The position numbers and the translations under genes were made by a program. A stretch of 33,060 nt of DNA from JBDTVS01 sp040007095 (lineage in GTDB: Bacteria > Acidobacteriota > Vicinamibacteria > Vicinamibacterales > CAVVIG01), in assembly GCA_040007095.1 (NCBI GenBank), contig JBDTVS010000201.1, positions 1 to 33,060 on the forward strand. The letters run 5' to 3'. A model generated the notes under the pieces. That model was not told the DNA's origin. It did no database searches and worked only from the letters and a program-made list of their open reading frames with translations. This document shows, piece by piece, positions 1-5,734 of this stretch (position 1 is its first letter; each line of letters starts with the position of its first letter).

Positions 1-280
1 TCCGGGCGCATCGCCCGCCTCGGTGCAACGACGGACTTTCACCACGGGCTGCCAGGACCCTGACGGAAATAAGGCTCCCGCTGTGGCCGCCGATGCATCC
101 CGCCGGGCTGCGTTGCTCGTCGCTTACATACGCCCGGGCATGCGCGCTCCTCGCGCCTTGCCGGGCGGGCGCCTCGCCGCCCACAATGCACACCCTATTC
201 TGCCGCGGGCCCTTAGCGAAGGCCGGTCGGCCGATCGCCGTAGCTTTGGCGGACTGGTCAGCAGGACTCTTGCGTTCGGA
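1..280. other. Gene-free stretch with no supportable coding region
   Basis: No open reading frame here looks like a protein. The forward and reverse frames that stay open are rich in Arg, Ala and Pro, show no domain signature and run into the repeats described separately. A TATTCT hexamer occurs near 211-216, but no gene follows it. Together with the repeats at 281-432 the stretch behaves as an intergenic repeat reservoir at the 3' side of glpD. Confidence 0.5.
105..168. repeat. REP-like imperfect palindrome
   Basis: A GC-rich segment is built around a central CCCGGG (132-137). The left arm contains GCTGCGTTGCTCGTCGC and the right arm GCTCCTCGCGCCTTGCC. The arms pair only partly, as is usual for degenerate extragenic palindromes. 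I recognise the style from intergenic repeats of several GC-rich bacteria. There is only one copy in this window, so calling it a repeat is inference. Confidence 0.35.
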
Positions 281-370
281 CTGAAGCCGGTGACACTACA
301 TCCGATCGCGGTCCGGCTGGCGCCGGACACTACGTCCGATCGCGGTCCGGCTGTGACGCCGGACACTACG
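281..370 (-). repeat. Tandem AGTGTCC hairpin repeats (two full units plus a partial)
   Basis: Two near-identical units lie head to tail at 301-334 and 335-370. Each begins TCCGATCGCGGTCCGGCT and ends GCCGGACACTACG, and differs only in the loop (GGC versus GTGAC). A degenerate end of a third unit (GAAGCCGGTGACACTACA) precedes them at 283-300. Each full unit contains a GTCCGGC/GCCGGAC 7-bp stem. Read on the minus strand each unit starts CGTAGTGTCCGGC, the same core as the single copies at 407-432 and 5516-5540. Confidence 0.8.
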
Positions 371-406
371 CGGCTGCGAGGCGCCTGGACGGACCTTTCT
401 TGTCGT

Positions 407-432
407 ACGTAGTGTCCGCCTTCAGGCGGACC
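407..432 (+). repeat. AGTGTCC hairpin repeat overlapping the glpD stop codon
   Basis: The sequence CGTAGTGTCCGCC-TTCA-GGCGGACC forms a perfect 7-bp stem (414-420 with 425-431) closed by a TTCA loop. The stop codon of glpD, on the minus strand at 422-424, lies in the loop. It is the same family as the units at 301-370 but in the opposite orientation. Confidence 0.8.
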
Positions 433-2071
433 GTGTGTCCACGGTTCGGGCCGGTGACAGGTCGTAGAATCGCTTGACCGCCGCGATTTCTGCCCGCCGC
501 CTTCCGTCGGTCCAGCCCAACTCATTGCCGACAATCGCTGCCGCCGATTCGAGCGAGGCGTCCGAAGGACACCCGAGGACCCCGAGTGGCGTGCGGCGAA
601 TCACCGCGTCCGCCAAGGTTCTCGCCATCTCATGGCGCACCGCCCAGATCAGCTCGGCGCCGATGACCGGCGGGCTGTCCGCAATGCGCGTGCGCCACTC
701 CGGATATTTCGAGGCGCAGTCCAGGATGTCGCGGTACCGCGACCCGTAGGCGGCCACCAGATGGGGCAGCGTGTCACCAGCCAACCGGCCATCGTCCTCC
801 CGGCGCGCGTCGGCGATGGTCAAGGCGAAGTCCCGTTCGAGACCGCCCGGTAGCCGCGTGGTCGCGGTGCGGCACGGCGATGGTGGGCCGCCGAGCTTGA
901 CGATCGCACGGTCGACGACGCGCTCGGCCACGGCCCGCGCGGTGGTGTATTTGGTCCCCGCGACGCTCAAGAGCCCCTCGATGCCATCAAGCGTGTGATC
1001 GCGCACGCGCTCGTGGCCGTCGAGGACGAGACCGCCCTCCGCGGTTCGGACCGCCGGCACCAGGCCCCGGTGCACCAGCGTCACGTCGGCGAGGCGCAGG
1101 TCGAGCGCGGGAAACGTCTGGTTCAGCTCCAGGATGAACGCAGACACTTCGCCACCCGTCACGTGGCGCGCGTCGGAGGCAACGACGTCGGTCGACTCCC
1201 ACGTGCCAGCGAGCGCACGTCCTCGCCACGGGAGGAGGAACAGGGTCCGGCCCGACGGCCCGCGCCCGCCGAGCGCCTCGTCGCCCGCGTTGCGGCTCGT
1301 CACCAGGTTCATCGCTTTCAAGAGCGGCAGACCGGTCGGGATGCCGAGCGGGAGAAGAAGGCGATCGAGCGCCGCTCCCGTGGCGTTCACCGTCAAACGC
1401 GCGGCGGTGTCCAGTTCCCGGCCGGATTCGAGGTCGCGGGCACGCACGCCGATCACCCGTTTGCCATCGACGAGCAGGGAAGTGGCCTCCGTGTAATTTG
1501 CCAGCGCGGCGCCGTGCTCGTTCGCGGCGAGCGCGTAACTGAGCGTGAGGCGATCGGACTCGACAGTCACGTAGTCGTGCCAGACAGCGGCAGCCCTCAT
1601 GCCTTGGCGGCGGAGGCCGGGAAAGCGCCGCGCGGCTTCGTCGCGCGACACCAGATATCCGGCCGGGAGCCGCAGCGCGTCGGGAACATCACGGTTTCGA
1701 TCGAACCCCACGAGTCGATCCAGGAGAAATCCGGCCCGCATCGCCATCTTCCCGGCGACCAGCGATCGGGAGATTGGCAGAACGAAGGGAAGCGGCCGGA
1801 CCGATTGCGATGCGATTCGAGCCAGCGTGGCACGCTCCCGCACCGATTCCCGCGCCCGCCGGATATCGAGTGTCTGCAGGTAGCGGAGACCACCGTGGAT
1901 CGTCCTGAGGTGATTGAACGACGTCCCCGCGCCGAAATCATGCTGCTCGATGAGCGCCACCGATAGTCCACGCTGGGCCGCGTCGTACGCGATCGTCAGG
2001 CCGTACACGCCGCCGCCGACGACGAGGACGTCGAACCTACGCGCAGTGAGGCGATCGATCTCGCGGACCAT
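422..2071 (-). CDS. glpD: FAD-dependent glycerol-3-phosphate dehydrogenase
   Basis: The protein is predicted to oxidise sn-glycerol-3-phosphate to dihydroxyacetone phosphate, passing electrons from FAD to the quinone pool at the membrane. With the start at 2071 it has 549 residues, the usual size for GlpD. The N-terminus carries the Rossmann FAD motif VVGGGVYGLTIAYDAAQRG and an acidic strand end (ALIEQ). The family block around IHGGLRYLQ follows. A C-terminal domain with AVRHEMARTLADAVIRRTPLG matches the DAO_C region. The longer open frame to 2110 would overlap the divergent methyltransferase start. The ATG at 2071 sits 13 bases from a TATACT element and leads directly into the FAD fold, so I prefer it. 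The last codons and the stop are supplied by a hairpin repeat. No glpK or glpF is in the window. Confidence 0.88.
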   Translation of the reverse strand: MVREIDRLTARRFDVLVVGGGVYGLTIAYDAAQRGLSVALIEQHDFGAGTSFNHLRTIHGGLRYLQTLDIRRARESVRERATLARIASQSVRPLPFVLPISRSLVAGKMAMRAGFLLDRLVGFDRNRDVPDALRLPAGYLVSRDEAARRFPGLRRQGMRAAAVWHDYVTVESDRLTLSYALAANEHGAALANYTEATSLLVDGKRVIGVRARDLESGRELDTAARLTVNATGAALDRLLLPLGIPTGLPLLKAMNLVTSRNAGDEALGGRGPSGRTLFLLPWRGRALAGTWESTDVVASDARHVTGGEVSAFILELNQTFPALDLRLADVTLVHRGLVPAVRTAEGGLVLDGHERVRDHTLDGIEGLLSVAGTKYTTARAVAERVVDRAIVKLGGPPSPCRTATTRLPGGLERDFALTIADARREDDGRLAGDTLPHLVAAYGSRYRDILDCASKYPEWRTRIADSPPVIGAELIWAVRHEMARTLADAVIRRTPLGVLGCPSDASLESAAAIVGNELGWTDGRRRAEIAAVKRFYDLSPARTVDTRSA

Positions 2072-2082
2072 GAGGACGCGCG

Positions 2083-2092
2083 ATAGTATAGT
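2083..2092. promoter_or_regulatory. Shared divergent -10 element between glpD and the methyltransferase
   Basis: The sequence ATAGTATAGT reads TATAGT on the plus strand (2087-2092) and TATACT on the minus strand (complement of 2085-2090). Both are one base from TATAAT. The plus hexamer ends 7 bases before the GTG at 2100, so transcription would begin at about the start codon. The minus hexamer leaves a leader of only about 6 bases for glpD. No convincing -35 is seen on either side. Confidence 0.55.
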
Positions 2093-2099
2093 TTCTCCG

Positions 2100-2858
2100 G
2101 TGACTGGCATCGACGACGTCCGCGCCTACTGGGATCGGCACATTCACGACCTCGAGATCACACGTCATCCCGTCGGATCGCGCGGGTTCTTCGAAGATCT
2201 CGATCAATATCACTTCGAAAAGCTCCATCATCTGCTGCGGCTCGTCGACTTCGACGGGTATGCGGGCCGCCAGGTTCTCGAAGTCGGCTGCGGCGCAGGA
2301 GTGGATCTCGCACGATTCGCCAAAGGGGGCGCGAATGTCATCGGCGTAGACCTCGCACCATCGGCGATCGCGCTCGCCCGCGCCAACTTCGAGCAACAGA
2401 ATTTGCCCGGCGAGTTCCAGGTGGCCGACGGCGAGCAGTTGCCGTTTCCGGATGGGTCGTTCGATCTCGTGTTCGCGCACGGCGTCGTGCAATACACGAC
2501 CGACCCGCGCCGCCTGGTGGCTGAGTGCCGCCGGGTTCTGAAGCCCGGCGGTGAAGCCATTTTTCAGGTCTACAACCGGATCTCGTGGTTGAACGCGCTG
2601 TCGAAGCTGATGAAAGTGGACCTCGAACACGAGGACGCCCCCGTCCTGCTCAGGCTCAGCATCGCCGAGTTCACACAGCTTCTGACCGGCTTCAGTGCCG
2701 TGCGAATCGTGCCCGAGCGGTTTCCCGTGAAATCACGATTGCACCGGGGCTGGAAAGGGATGCTGTTCAACACGTTCTTCGTCGGCACCTTCAATGTACT
2801 GCCGCAATCCTGGGTCCGTCGGTTCGGCTGGCACCTGCTGGCGTTCTGCAGGAAATGA
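2100..2858 (+). CDS. Class I SAM-dependent methyltransferase (Methyltransf_11 type)
   Basis: A 252-residue protein that should bind S-adenosylmethionine through a Rossmann-like fold and methylate an unknown small molecule. Motif I is VLEVGCGAGVDLARF, followed by the acidic ribose-binding strand GVDLAPSAIALARANF. The post-I region is FDLVFAHGVVQYTTDP with RRLVAECRRVLKPGG, as in UbiE/COQ5-like enzymes. The C-terminal 80 residues are basic and hydrophobic and show no known substrate domain. The open frame extends 62 codons further upstream inside glpD, but that part is a shadow. The GTG at 2100 gives a sensible N-terminus (VTGIDDVRAYWDRH) and lies 7 bases after a TATAGT, implying a leaderless mRNA. 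The substrate cannot be read from context. Confidence 0.8.
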   Translation: MTGIDDVRAYWDRHIHDLEITRHPVGSRGFFEDLDQYHFEKLHHLLRLVDFDGYAGRQVLEVGCGAGVDLARFAKGGANVIGVDLAPSAIALARANFEQQNLPGEFQVADGEQLPFPDGSFDLVFAHGVVQYTTDPRRLVAECRRVLKPGGEAIFQVYNRISWLNALSKLMKVDLEHEDAPVLLRLSIAEFTQLLTGFSAVRIVPERFPVKSRLHRGWKGMLFNTFFVGTFNVLPQSWVRRFGWHLLAFCRK

Positions 2859-2908
2859 CACGAGAGGCAAATGCAATCACGAAATCTTGGTGTCTCAGCC
2901 AGGCAATG

Positions 2909-2940
2909 AACCGCAAAGAACACCAAAATCAAGAAGAAAT
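2909..2940 (+). repeat. 9-bp periodic CACNNAGNN intergenic tract, copy 1
   Basis: AACCGCAAAGAACACCAAAA and its continuation show repeating units CGCAAAGAA, CACCAAAAT, CAAGAAGAA. It lies upstream of the dapF-family gene. It matches the reverse complement of 3876-3906 at about 23 of 28 positions by eye, so the two tracts flank that gene as an inverted pair. Confidence 0.6.
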
Positions 2941-2964
2941 CCGCACAACACGCTTTCAGGTCAC

Positions 2965-3768
2965 ATGCTGCGATTCACCAAGGCTCACGCGTACGGCAAC
3001 GATTTTCTCTACGTCGAGAAGTCTCTGGTCCAGGACATTGCGCTGGTGCCGCTCGCCCGCGCGATGTGCGACCGCCATACTGGAATCGGCGCCGACGGTC
3101 TGATTCTCTACGCGCCGGTCGCAGATGGCGCCTCGATGACGCTGTTGAACGCCGATGGCAGTGCGGCCGAGGTGTCGGGCAATGGGGTGCGCGGGCTGGC
3201 GGCGCTGCTGCTGCGCGATCATCGCAATAATGACGACCGCGCCGACGTGACGATTGTGACCGCCGCCGGCGACAAGCGGCTGCGGCGAACCGACCGACAG
3301 GGCTCGCGTCAGACGTTTCGGGCGGCGATGGGCGCGCCCTCCGACGTTCGGCAGGTGTCGATGATGGCCGGCGGCGAAACCTTGAGCGTCGTCCTCCTCG
3401 GCATGGGCAACCCGCAGTGCGTCGTGCTCGGACCACTTCCGGACGAAGAACGATTCCGGCGCCTCGGGCCGGCGCTCGAACATCACTCGAAGTTTCCCGA
3501 GGGCACCAACGTGGAGTTCGCCATGGTGGAATCGCCCGAGCGCGTGCGGATTCTGATCTGGGAACGTGGGTGCGGGCCGACGCTGTCGTCGGGGACCGGC
3601 TCGTGCGCAGCGGCGGTCGCGGCGGCGGCCTTCGGTGGCGCGTCGCGCGACGTCGAGATCGTCGCGCCGGGTGGTTCGCAGCACGTCGAATGGCTGGCCG
3701 ACAGCGTGTACCTGACCGGCTGGGCGGAGGTCGTCTGCGAAGGCGATTGGCTGGCGGCCGGCGACTGA
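2965..3768 (+). CDS. dapF: Diaminopimelate epimerase family protein, both catalytic cysteines replaced by serine
   Basis: A 267-residue protein with the full DapF layout, which normally interconverts LL- and meso-diaminopimelate for lysine and peptidoglycan synthesis. N-terminal half: AHAYGNDFLYVE, GIGADGLILY and NADGSAAEVSGNGVRG. C-terminal half: GMGNPQCVVL, GTNVEFAMVE and ERGCGPTLSSGTGSCAAAVAAA. In characterised DapF the two active-site bases are Cys in CGNG and ACGTG. Here both are Ser: S71 (codon TCG at 3175-3177) and S209 (TCG at 3589-3591). The substrate-contacting ER of the second motif is kept. The start at 2965 is the family N-terminus; upstream codons are repeat sequence. No lysine-pathway neighbour is present. 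It may be a clade-specific active epimerase, a different isomerase or an inactive paralogue; sequence alone does not decide. Confidence 0.85.
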   Translation: MLRFTKAHAYGNDFLYVEKSLVQDIALVPLARAMCDRHTGIGADGLILYAPVADGASMTLLNADGSAAEVSGNGVRGLAALLLRDHRNNDDRADVTIVTAAGDKRLRRTDRQGSRQTFRAAMGAPSDVRQVSMMAGGETLSVVLLGMGNPQCVVLGPLPDEERFRRLGPALEHHSKFPEGTNVEFAMVESPERVRILIWERGCGPTLSSGTGSCAAAVAAAAFGGASRDVEIVAPGGSQHVEWLADSVYLTGWAEVVCEGDWLAAGD

Positions 3769-3774
3769 GGGGCC

Positions 3775-3806
3775 TAGTGTCCTGCCTGCGTCCGACGCTT
3801 TAGGAC
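3775..3806 (+). repeat. TAGTGTCCT...TTTAGGAC hairpin repeat, copy 1
   Basis: An outer stem GTCCT/AGGAC (3779-3783 with 3802-3806) encloses an inner stem GCGT/ACGC (3788-3791 with 3795-3798). It begins 6 bases after the dapF-family stop codon. The same arrangement recurs at 18916-18943. The core AGTGTCC is shared with the other hairpin family at 301-432 and 5516-5540. Confidence 0.7.
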
Positions 3807-3834
3807 GTCTTCCGGGCGGGGCATCCCTCCTCCA

Positions 3835-3859
3835 CCCCAACGCGGGTGCCGCGTCGGGG
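3835..3859. terminator. Possible transcription terminator hairpin after the dapF-family gene
   Basis: A stem of 10 pairs with one A-C mismatch (3835-3844 with 3850-3859, loop GGTGC) is followed after 11 bases by TTTT (3871-3874). The T run is too distant for a classical intrinsic terminator, so this is tentative. It could also serve the convergent lipoprotein gene. Confidence 0.3.
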
Positions 3860-3875
3860 ACCGTAGCGGGTTTTA

Positions 3876-3906
3876 GGCCTTCGTGGTCTTGGTGTGCTTT
3901 GTGGTT
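3876..3906 (-). repeat. 9-bp periodic CACNNAGNN intergenic tract, copy 2
   Basis: On the minus strand it reads AACCACAAAGCACACCAAGA and then CCACGAAGG, that is CACAAAGCA, CACCAAGAC, CACGAAGGC. It lies between the dapF-family gene and the convergent lipoprotein, in inverted orientation to the tract at 2909-2940. Confidence 0.7.
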
Positions 3907-3997
3907 CCAAAGCGCACGGTCGTGTTGAGGTGCGAGCTGGACGCGCATTTCGCGTACTCCAGGCGACGCCCGCAGATCGGATTCTGCAATCAGCGGC

Positions 3998-4579
3998 TCA
4001 GTGCCGACGGCGTGCCGGAACCGCTTTCGGCGCCTCGAGGGCGCGCTCGGCTCCGGCCAAACGCGCGTTTCCGTCCTTCAACACCTTCATCGTCGTGACG
4101 TATTCGCCTTCGTCGAACGCTGCGCGCGCTTCTTGCACAGATCGATCGAGGTCGCGGATGACTTTGCGCGGCGCCGCCAGGGACCGCGGCGGTCGCGTCG
4201 CCTCCGCGGTCTGCAGACTGGCGTGCGCGTGGGCGAGCGCGGTGGAAACGTCGGTGAGCGTACGGCTGGCTTCGCCGCGCGCCACGAGCTTCTGGTCGGT
4301 GGCCTGCGCCTGCGCCGTCTGCGCGCGCTCGCGGCTATCGAACGCGCTGGTCAGCGCGAGCCGGTAGTCGCGCTGGCCGACCGCCTCGTGCGCGTTCTTC
4401 AGGGCTTGTTCGGCGGCGACGAGCTCGTCGTGCGCGTAGTCGCCAGCGCCGGCGACTCGCGCTGCGTCGATCGCGCTCTGGGCCTGCTGCATTTCTTTCT
4501 CGGGAGGATCGTCGGCACAGGCAGGAACGAAGAAGGTCGACGTGAGGAGCAGCAGCGCGAGTCCGCGCCTCCGCAGCAT
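3998..4579 (-). CDS. DUF4398-like helical lipoprotein
   Basis: A 193-residue protein with a basic, hydrophobic signal peptide ending in a lipobox-like VPAC (Cys21), so a lipid-anchored periplasmic protein is likely. The mature part is almost entirely helical and Ala/Glu/Gln rich: KEMQQAQSAIDAARVAGAGDYAHDELVAAEQAL and similar segments. This matches my memory of DUF4398 proteins, which often carry 'A..Y...EL..A...L..A' TPR-like helices. A second such helix set (RSVQEARAAFDEGEYVTTMKVLKDGNARL) follows. The function is unknown. A TATACT hexamer ends 6 bases before the ATG, predicting a leaderless mRNA. The gene stands alone between convergent and divergent neighbours. Confidence 0.75.
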   Translation of the reverse strand: MLRRRGLALLLLTSTFFVPACADDPPEKEMQQAQSAIDAARVAGAGDYAHDELVAAEQALKNAHEAVGQRDYRLALTSAFDSRERAQTAQAQATDQKLVARGEASRTLTDVSTALAHAHASLQTAEATRPPRSLAAPRKVIRDLDRSVQEARAAFDEGEYVTTMKVLKDGNARLAGAERALEAPKAVPARRRH

Positions 4580-4585
4580 GAATGC

Positions 4586-4591
4586 AGTATA
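4586..4591 (-). promoter_or_regulatory. -10 element of the DUF4398 lipoprotein gene
   Basis: TATACT on the minus strand is separated from the ATG (4579) by only GCATTC. A start site 6-7 bases downstream of the hexamer would coincide with the A of the ATG. No ribosome binding site is possible in that space. Confidence 0.5.
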
Positions 4592-4765
4592 GCGCCGCGT
4601 CTTCGCTTTCGACTAACGACGAGGTCTCCACGGCGAACCGCTCATCGTGTGCTGGTGTTCCCGGTTGCTCGGCGCTCCGGTTGTTGACCTGTCGGTGAAC
4701 GCGCCGGTGCCCGAGGTGTTTCGAGACGGTCACTGATCGAAGTCACCAGGGTCACGGAGGCGAAC

Positions 4766-4799
4766 CGATCTCGATGGGCTCGGTGCTCTCGGTGGTCAA
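4766..4799 (-). repeat. 9-bp periodic CACNNAGNN intergenic tract, copy 3
   Basis: On the minus strand it reads TTGACCACCGAGAGCACCGA followed by GCCCATCGAG, giving units CACCGAGAG, CACCGAGCC, CATCGAGAT. It accounts for the N-terminal extension of the longest radC frame and supports the later radC start. Confidence 0.6.
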
Positions 4800-4818
4800 G
4801 CTGTCCAGAGGACAAAGG

Positions 4819-5487
4819 ATGAAGAGAGTGTCTCCAGACGATCGGCCGCGCGAGAAGCTCGCGCGGCACGGCGCCAAGTCGCTGGGCGACAACGAGCTGG
4901 TGGCGGCAGTCCTCGGCACCGGCTGCCGAAGCACCGACGCGCTCACGCTCGCCAACGAACTGCTGGCCGTGCGGGGCGGCGTGCATGGGCTCGTCCGATC
5001 CAGCTGCGACGATCTGGCGCGCGTGGCAGGCATCGGGCGTGCGAAGTCGGCGCAGGTTCTCGCCGCGGTGGAACTTGGACGGCGGACCCTGTCGCACGCT
5101 CCGAGCGCCCGCGTCCAGCTGCGCACGCCGCGCGATGCGGCCGCCTATCTGCTGCCGCAGTTCGGTTCGCGGCCCGTGGAGCAGTTCGGACTGGTGCTGC
5201 TCGACACCAAGCATCGCGTGCTTCGGGCGACGGTCCTGGCCATCGGCAGCCTGAACGCGACCGGCGTGCAGCCGCGCGAGGTATTTCGGGAGGCCGCGCT
5301 CGGCTCGGCCGCGTTCATCGTCATGTTTCACAACCACCCATCGGGCGACCCGAGCCCGAGTCCCGACGATGTCGAGCTGACGAGGCGGCTGGTGGCGGCC
5401 GGTCTCGTGATGGGTATCGAAGTCGTGGACCACATCATTCTCGGCGACGTGCGGTACTGGAGTTTCAAGGAGATGGGACATCTATGA
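4819..5487 (+). CDS. radC: RadC-family JAB/MPN domain protein
   Basis: A 222-residue protein of the RadC (DUF2466) family, historically linked to DNA repair and recombination but without a proven activity. The N-terminus has the family opening DDRPREKLARHG and a helix-hairpin-helix region around LARVAGIGRAKSAQVLAAVELGRR. The C-terminal JAB domain contains the metal-binding motif HNHPSGDPSPSPDD at residues 171-184, with the Glu of the JAMM site expected upstream near REVFREAA. The frame is open from 4774, but those 15 residues are encoded by a repeat tract. The ATG at 4819 has AGAGGA at 4807-4812 and gives the family's usual start, so I chose it. Chromosomal RadC genes often sit near rod-shape genes; that is not the case here. 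Confidence 0.88.
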   Translation: MKRVSPDDRPREKLARHGAKSLGDNELVAAVLGTGCRSTDALTLANELLAVRGGVHGLVRSSCDDLARVAGIGRAKSAQVLAAVELGRRTLSHAPSARVQLRTPRDAAAYLLPQFGSRPVEQFGLVLLDTKHRVLRATVLAIGSLNATGVQPREVFREAALGSAAFIVMFHNHPSGDPSPSPDDVELTRRLVAAGLVMGIEVVDHIILGDVRYWSFKEMGHL

Positions 5488-5515
5488 CGAGCTGACGTCC
5501 GGTCGCCCGGTTGCC

Positions 5516-5540
5516 GGTCCGGCTGAAGCGGGACACTACG
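5516..5540 (-). repeat. AGTGTCC hairpin repeat downstream of radC
   Basis: GGTCCGGCTGAAGCGGGACACTACG, interrupted here by reading as two halves GGTCCGGCTGAAG and CGGGACACTACG, is the minus-strand orientation of CGTAGTGTCC. The stem is imperfect (GTCC/GGAC kept, one internal mismatch). It starts 28 bases after the radC stop. Confidence 0.65.
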
Positions 5541-5683
5541 CCCAATCGCTGATGTTTCCGCGGCGCTGCCGAGTCATCGCGACCCGATGGTGATCCTCCG
5601 TGGTCGTCCTGCGCGACCCGATCCAAACAACCGGACCACCAAACTGCCGGGCGCCGACGCCGACCCGTCGCTGGAGAAACCGC

Positions 5684-5689
5684 TACAAT
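5684..5689 (+). promoter_or_regulatory. Possible -10 element for larC
   Basis: TACAAT lies 45 bases before the larC ATG within an otherwise featureless 190-base gap. No matching -35 hexamer is seen at the right spacing, so this is a weak call. Confidence 0.3.
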
Positions 5690-5734
5690 CAATGGTCGGT
5701 TGCCGGCAAAAGCCGCGGCCGATCACAATTTTGT

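Noticed and set aside
23..534. Two overlapping open frames (plus 23-412, minus 124-534) at the left end
   Set aside because: They run through palindromic repeats and into glpD. Neither has a recognisable domain, a ribosome binding site or a sensible start.
995..1966. A 323-codon plus-strand open frame inside glpD
   Set aside because: It is antisense to conserved GlpD sequence, and its translation has no domain and a composition typical of shadow frames.
1914..2099. 62-codon N-terminal extension of the methyltransferase frame
   Set aside because: It lies entirely opposite the conserved FAD-binding region of glpD and has a Ser/Arg/Pro-rich composition; the GTG at 2100 gives the natural start.
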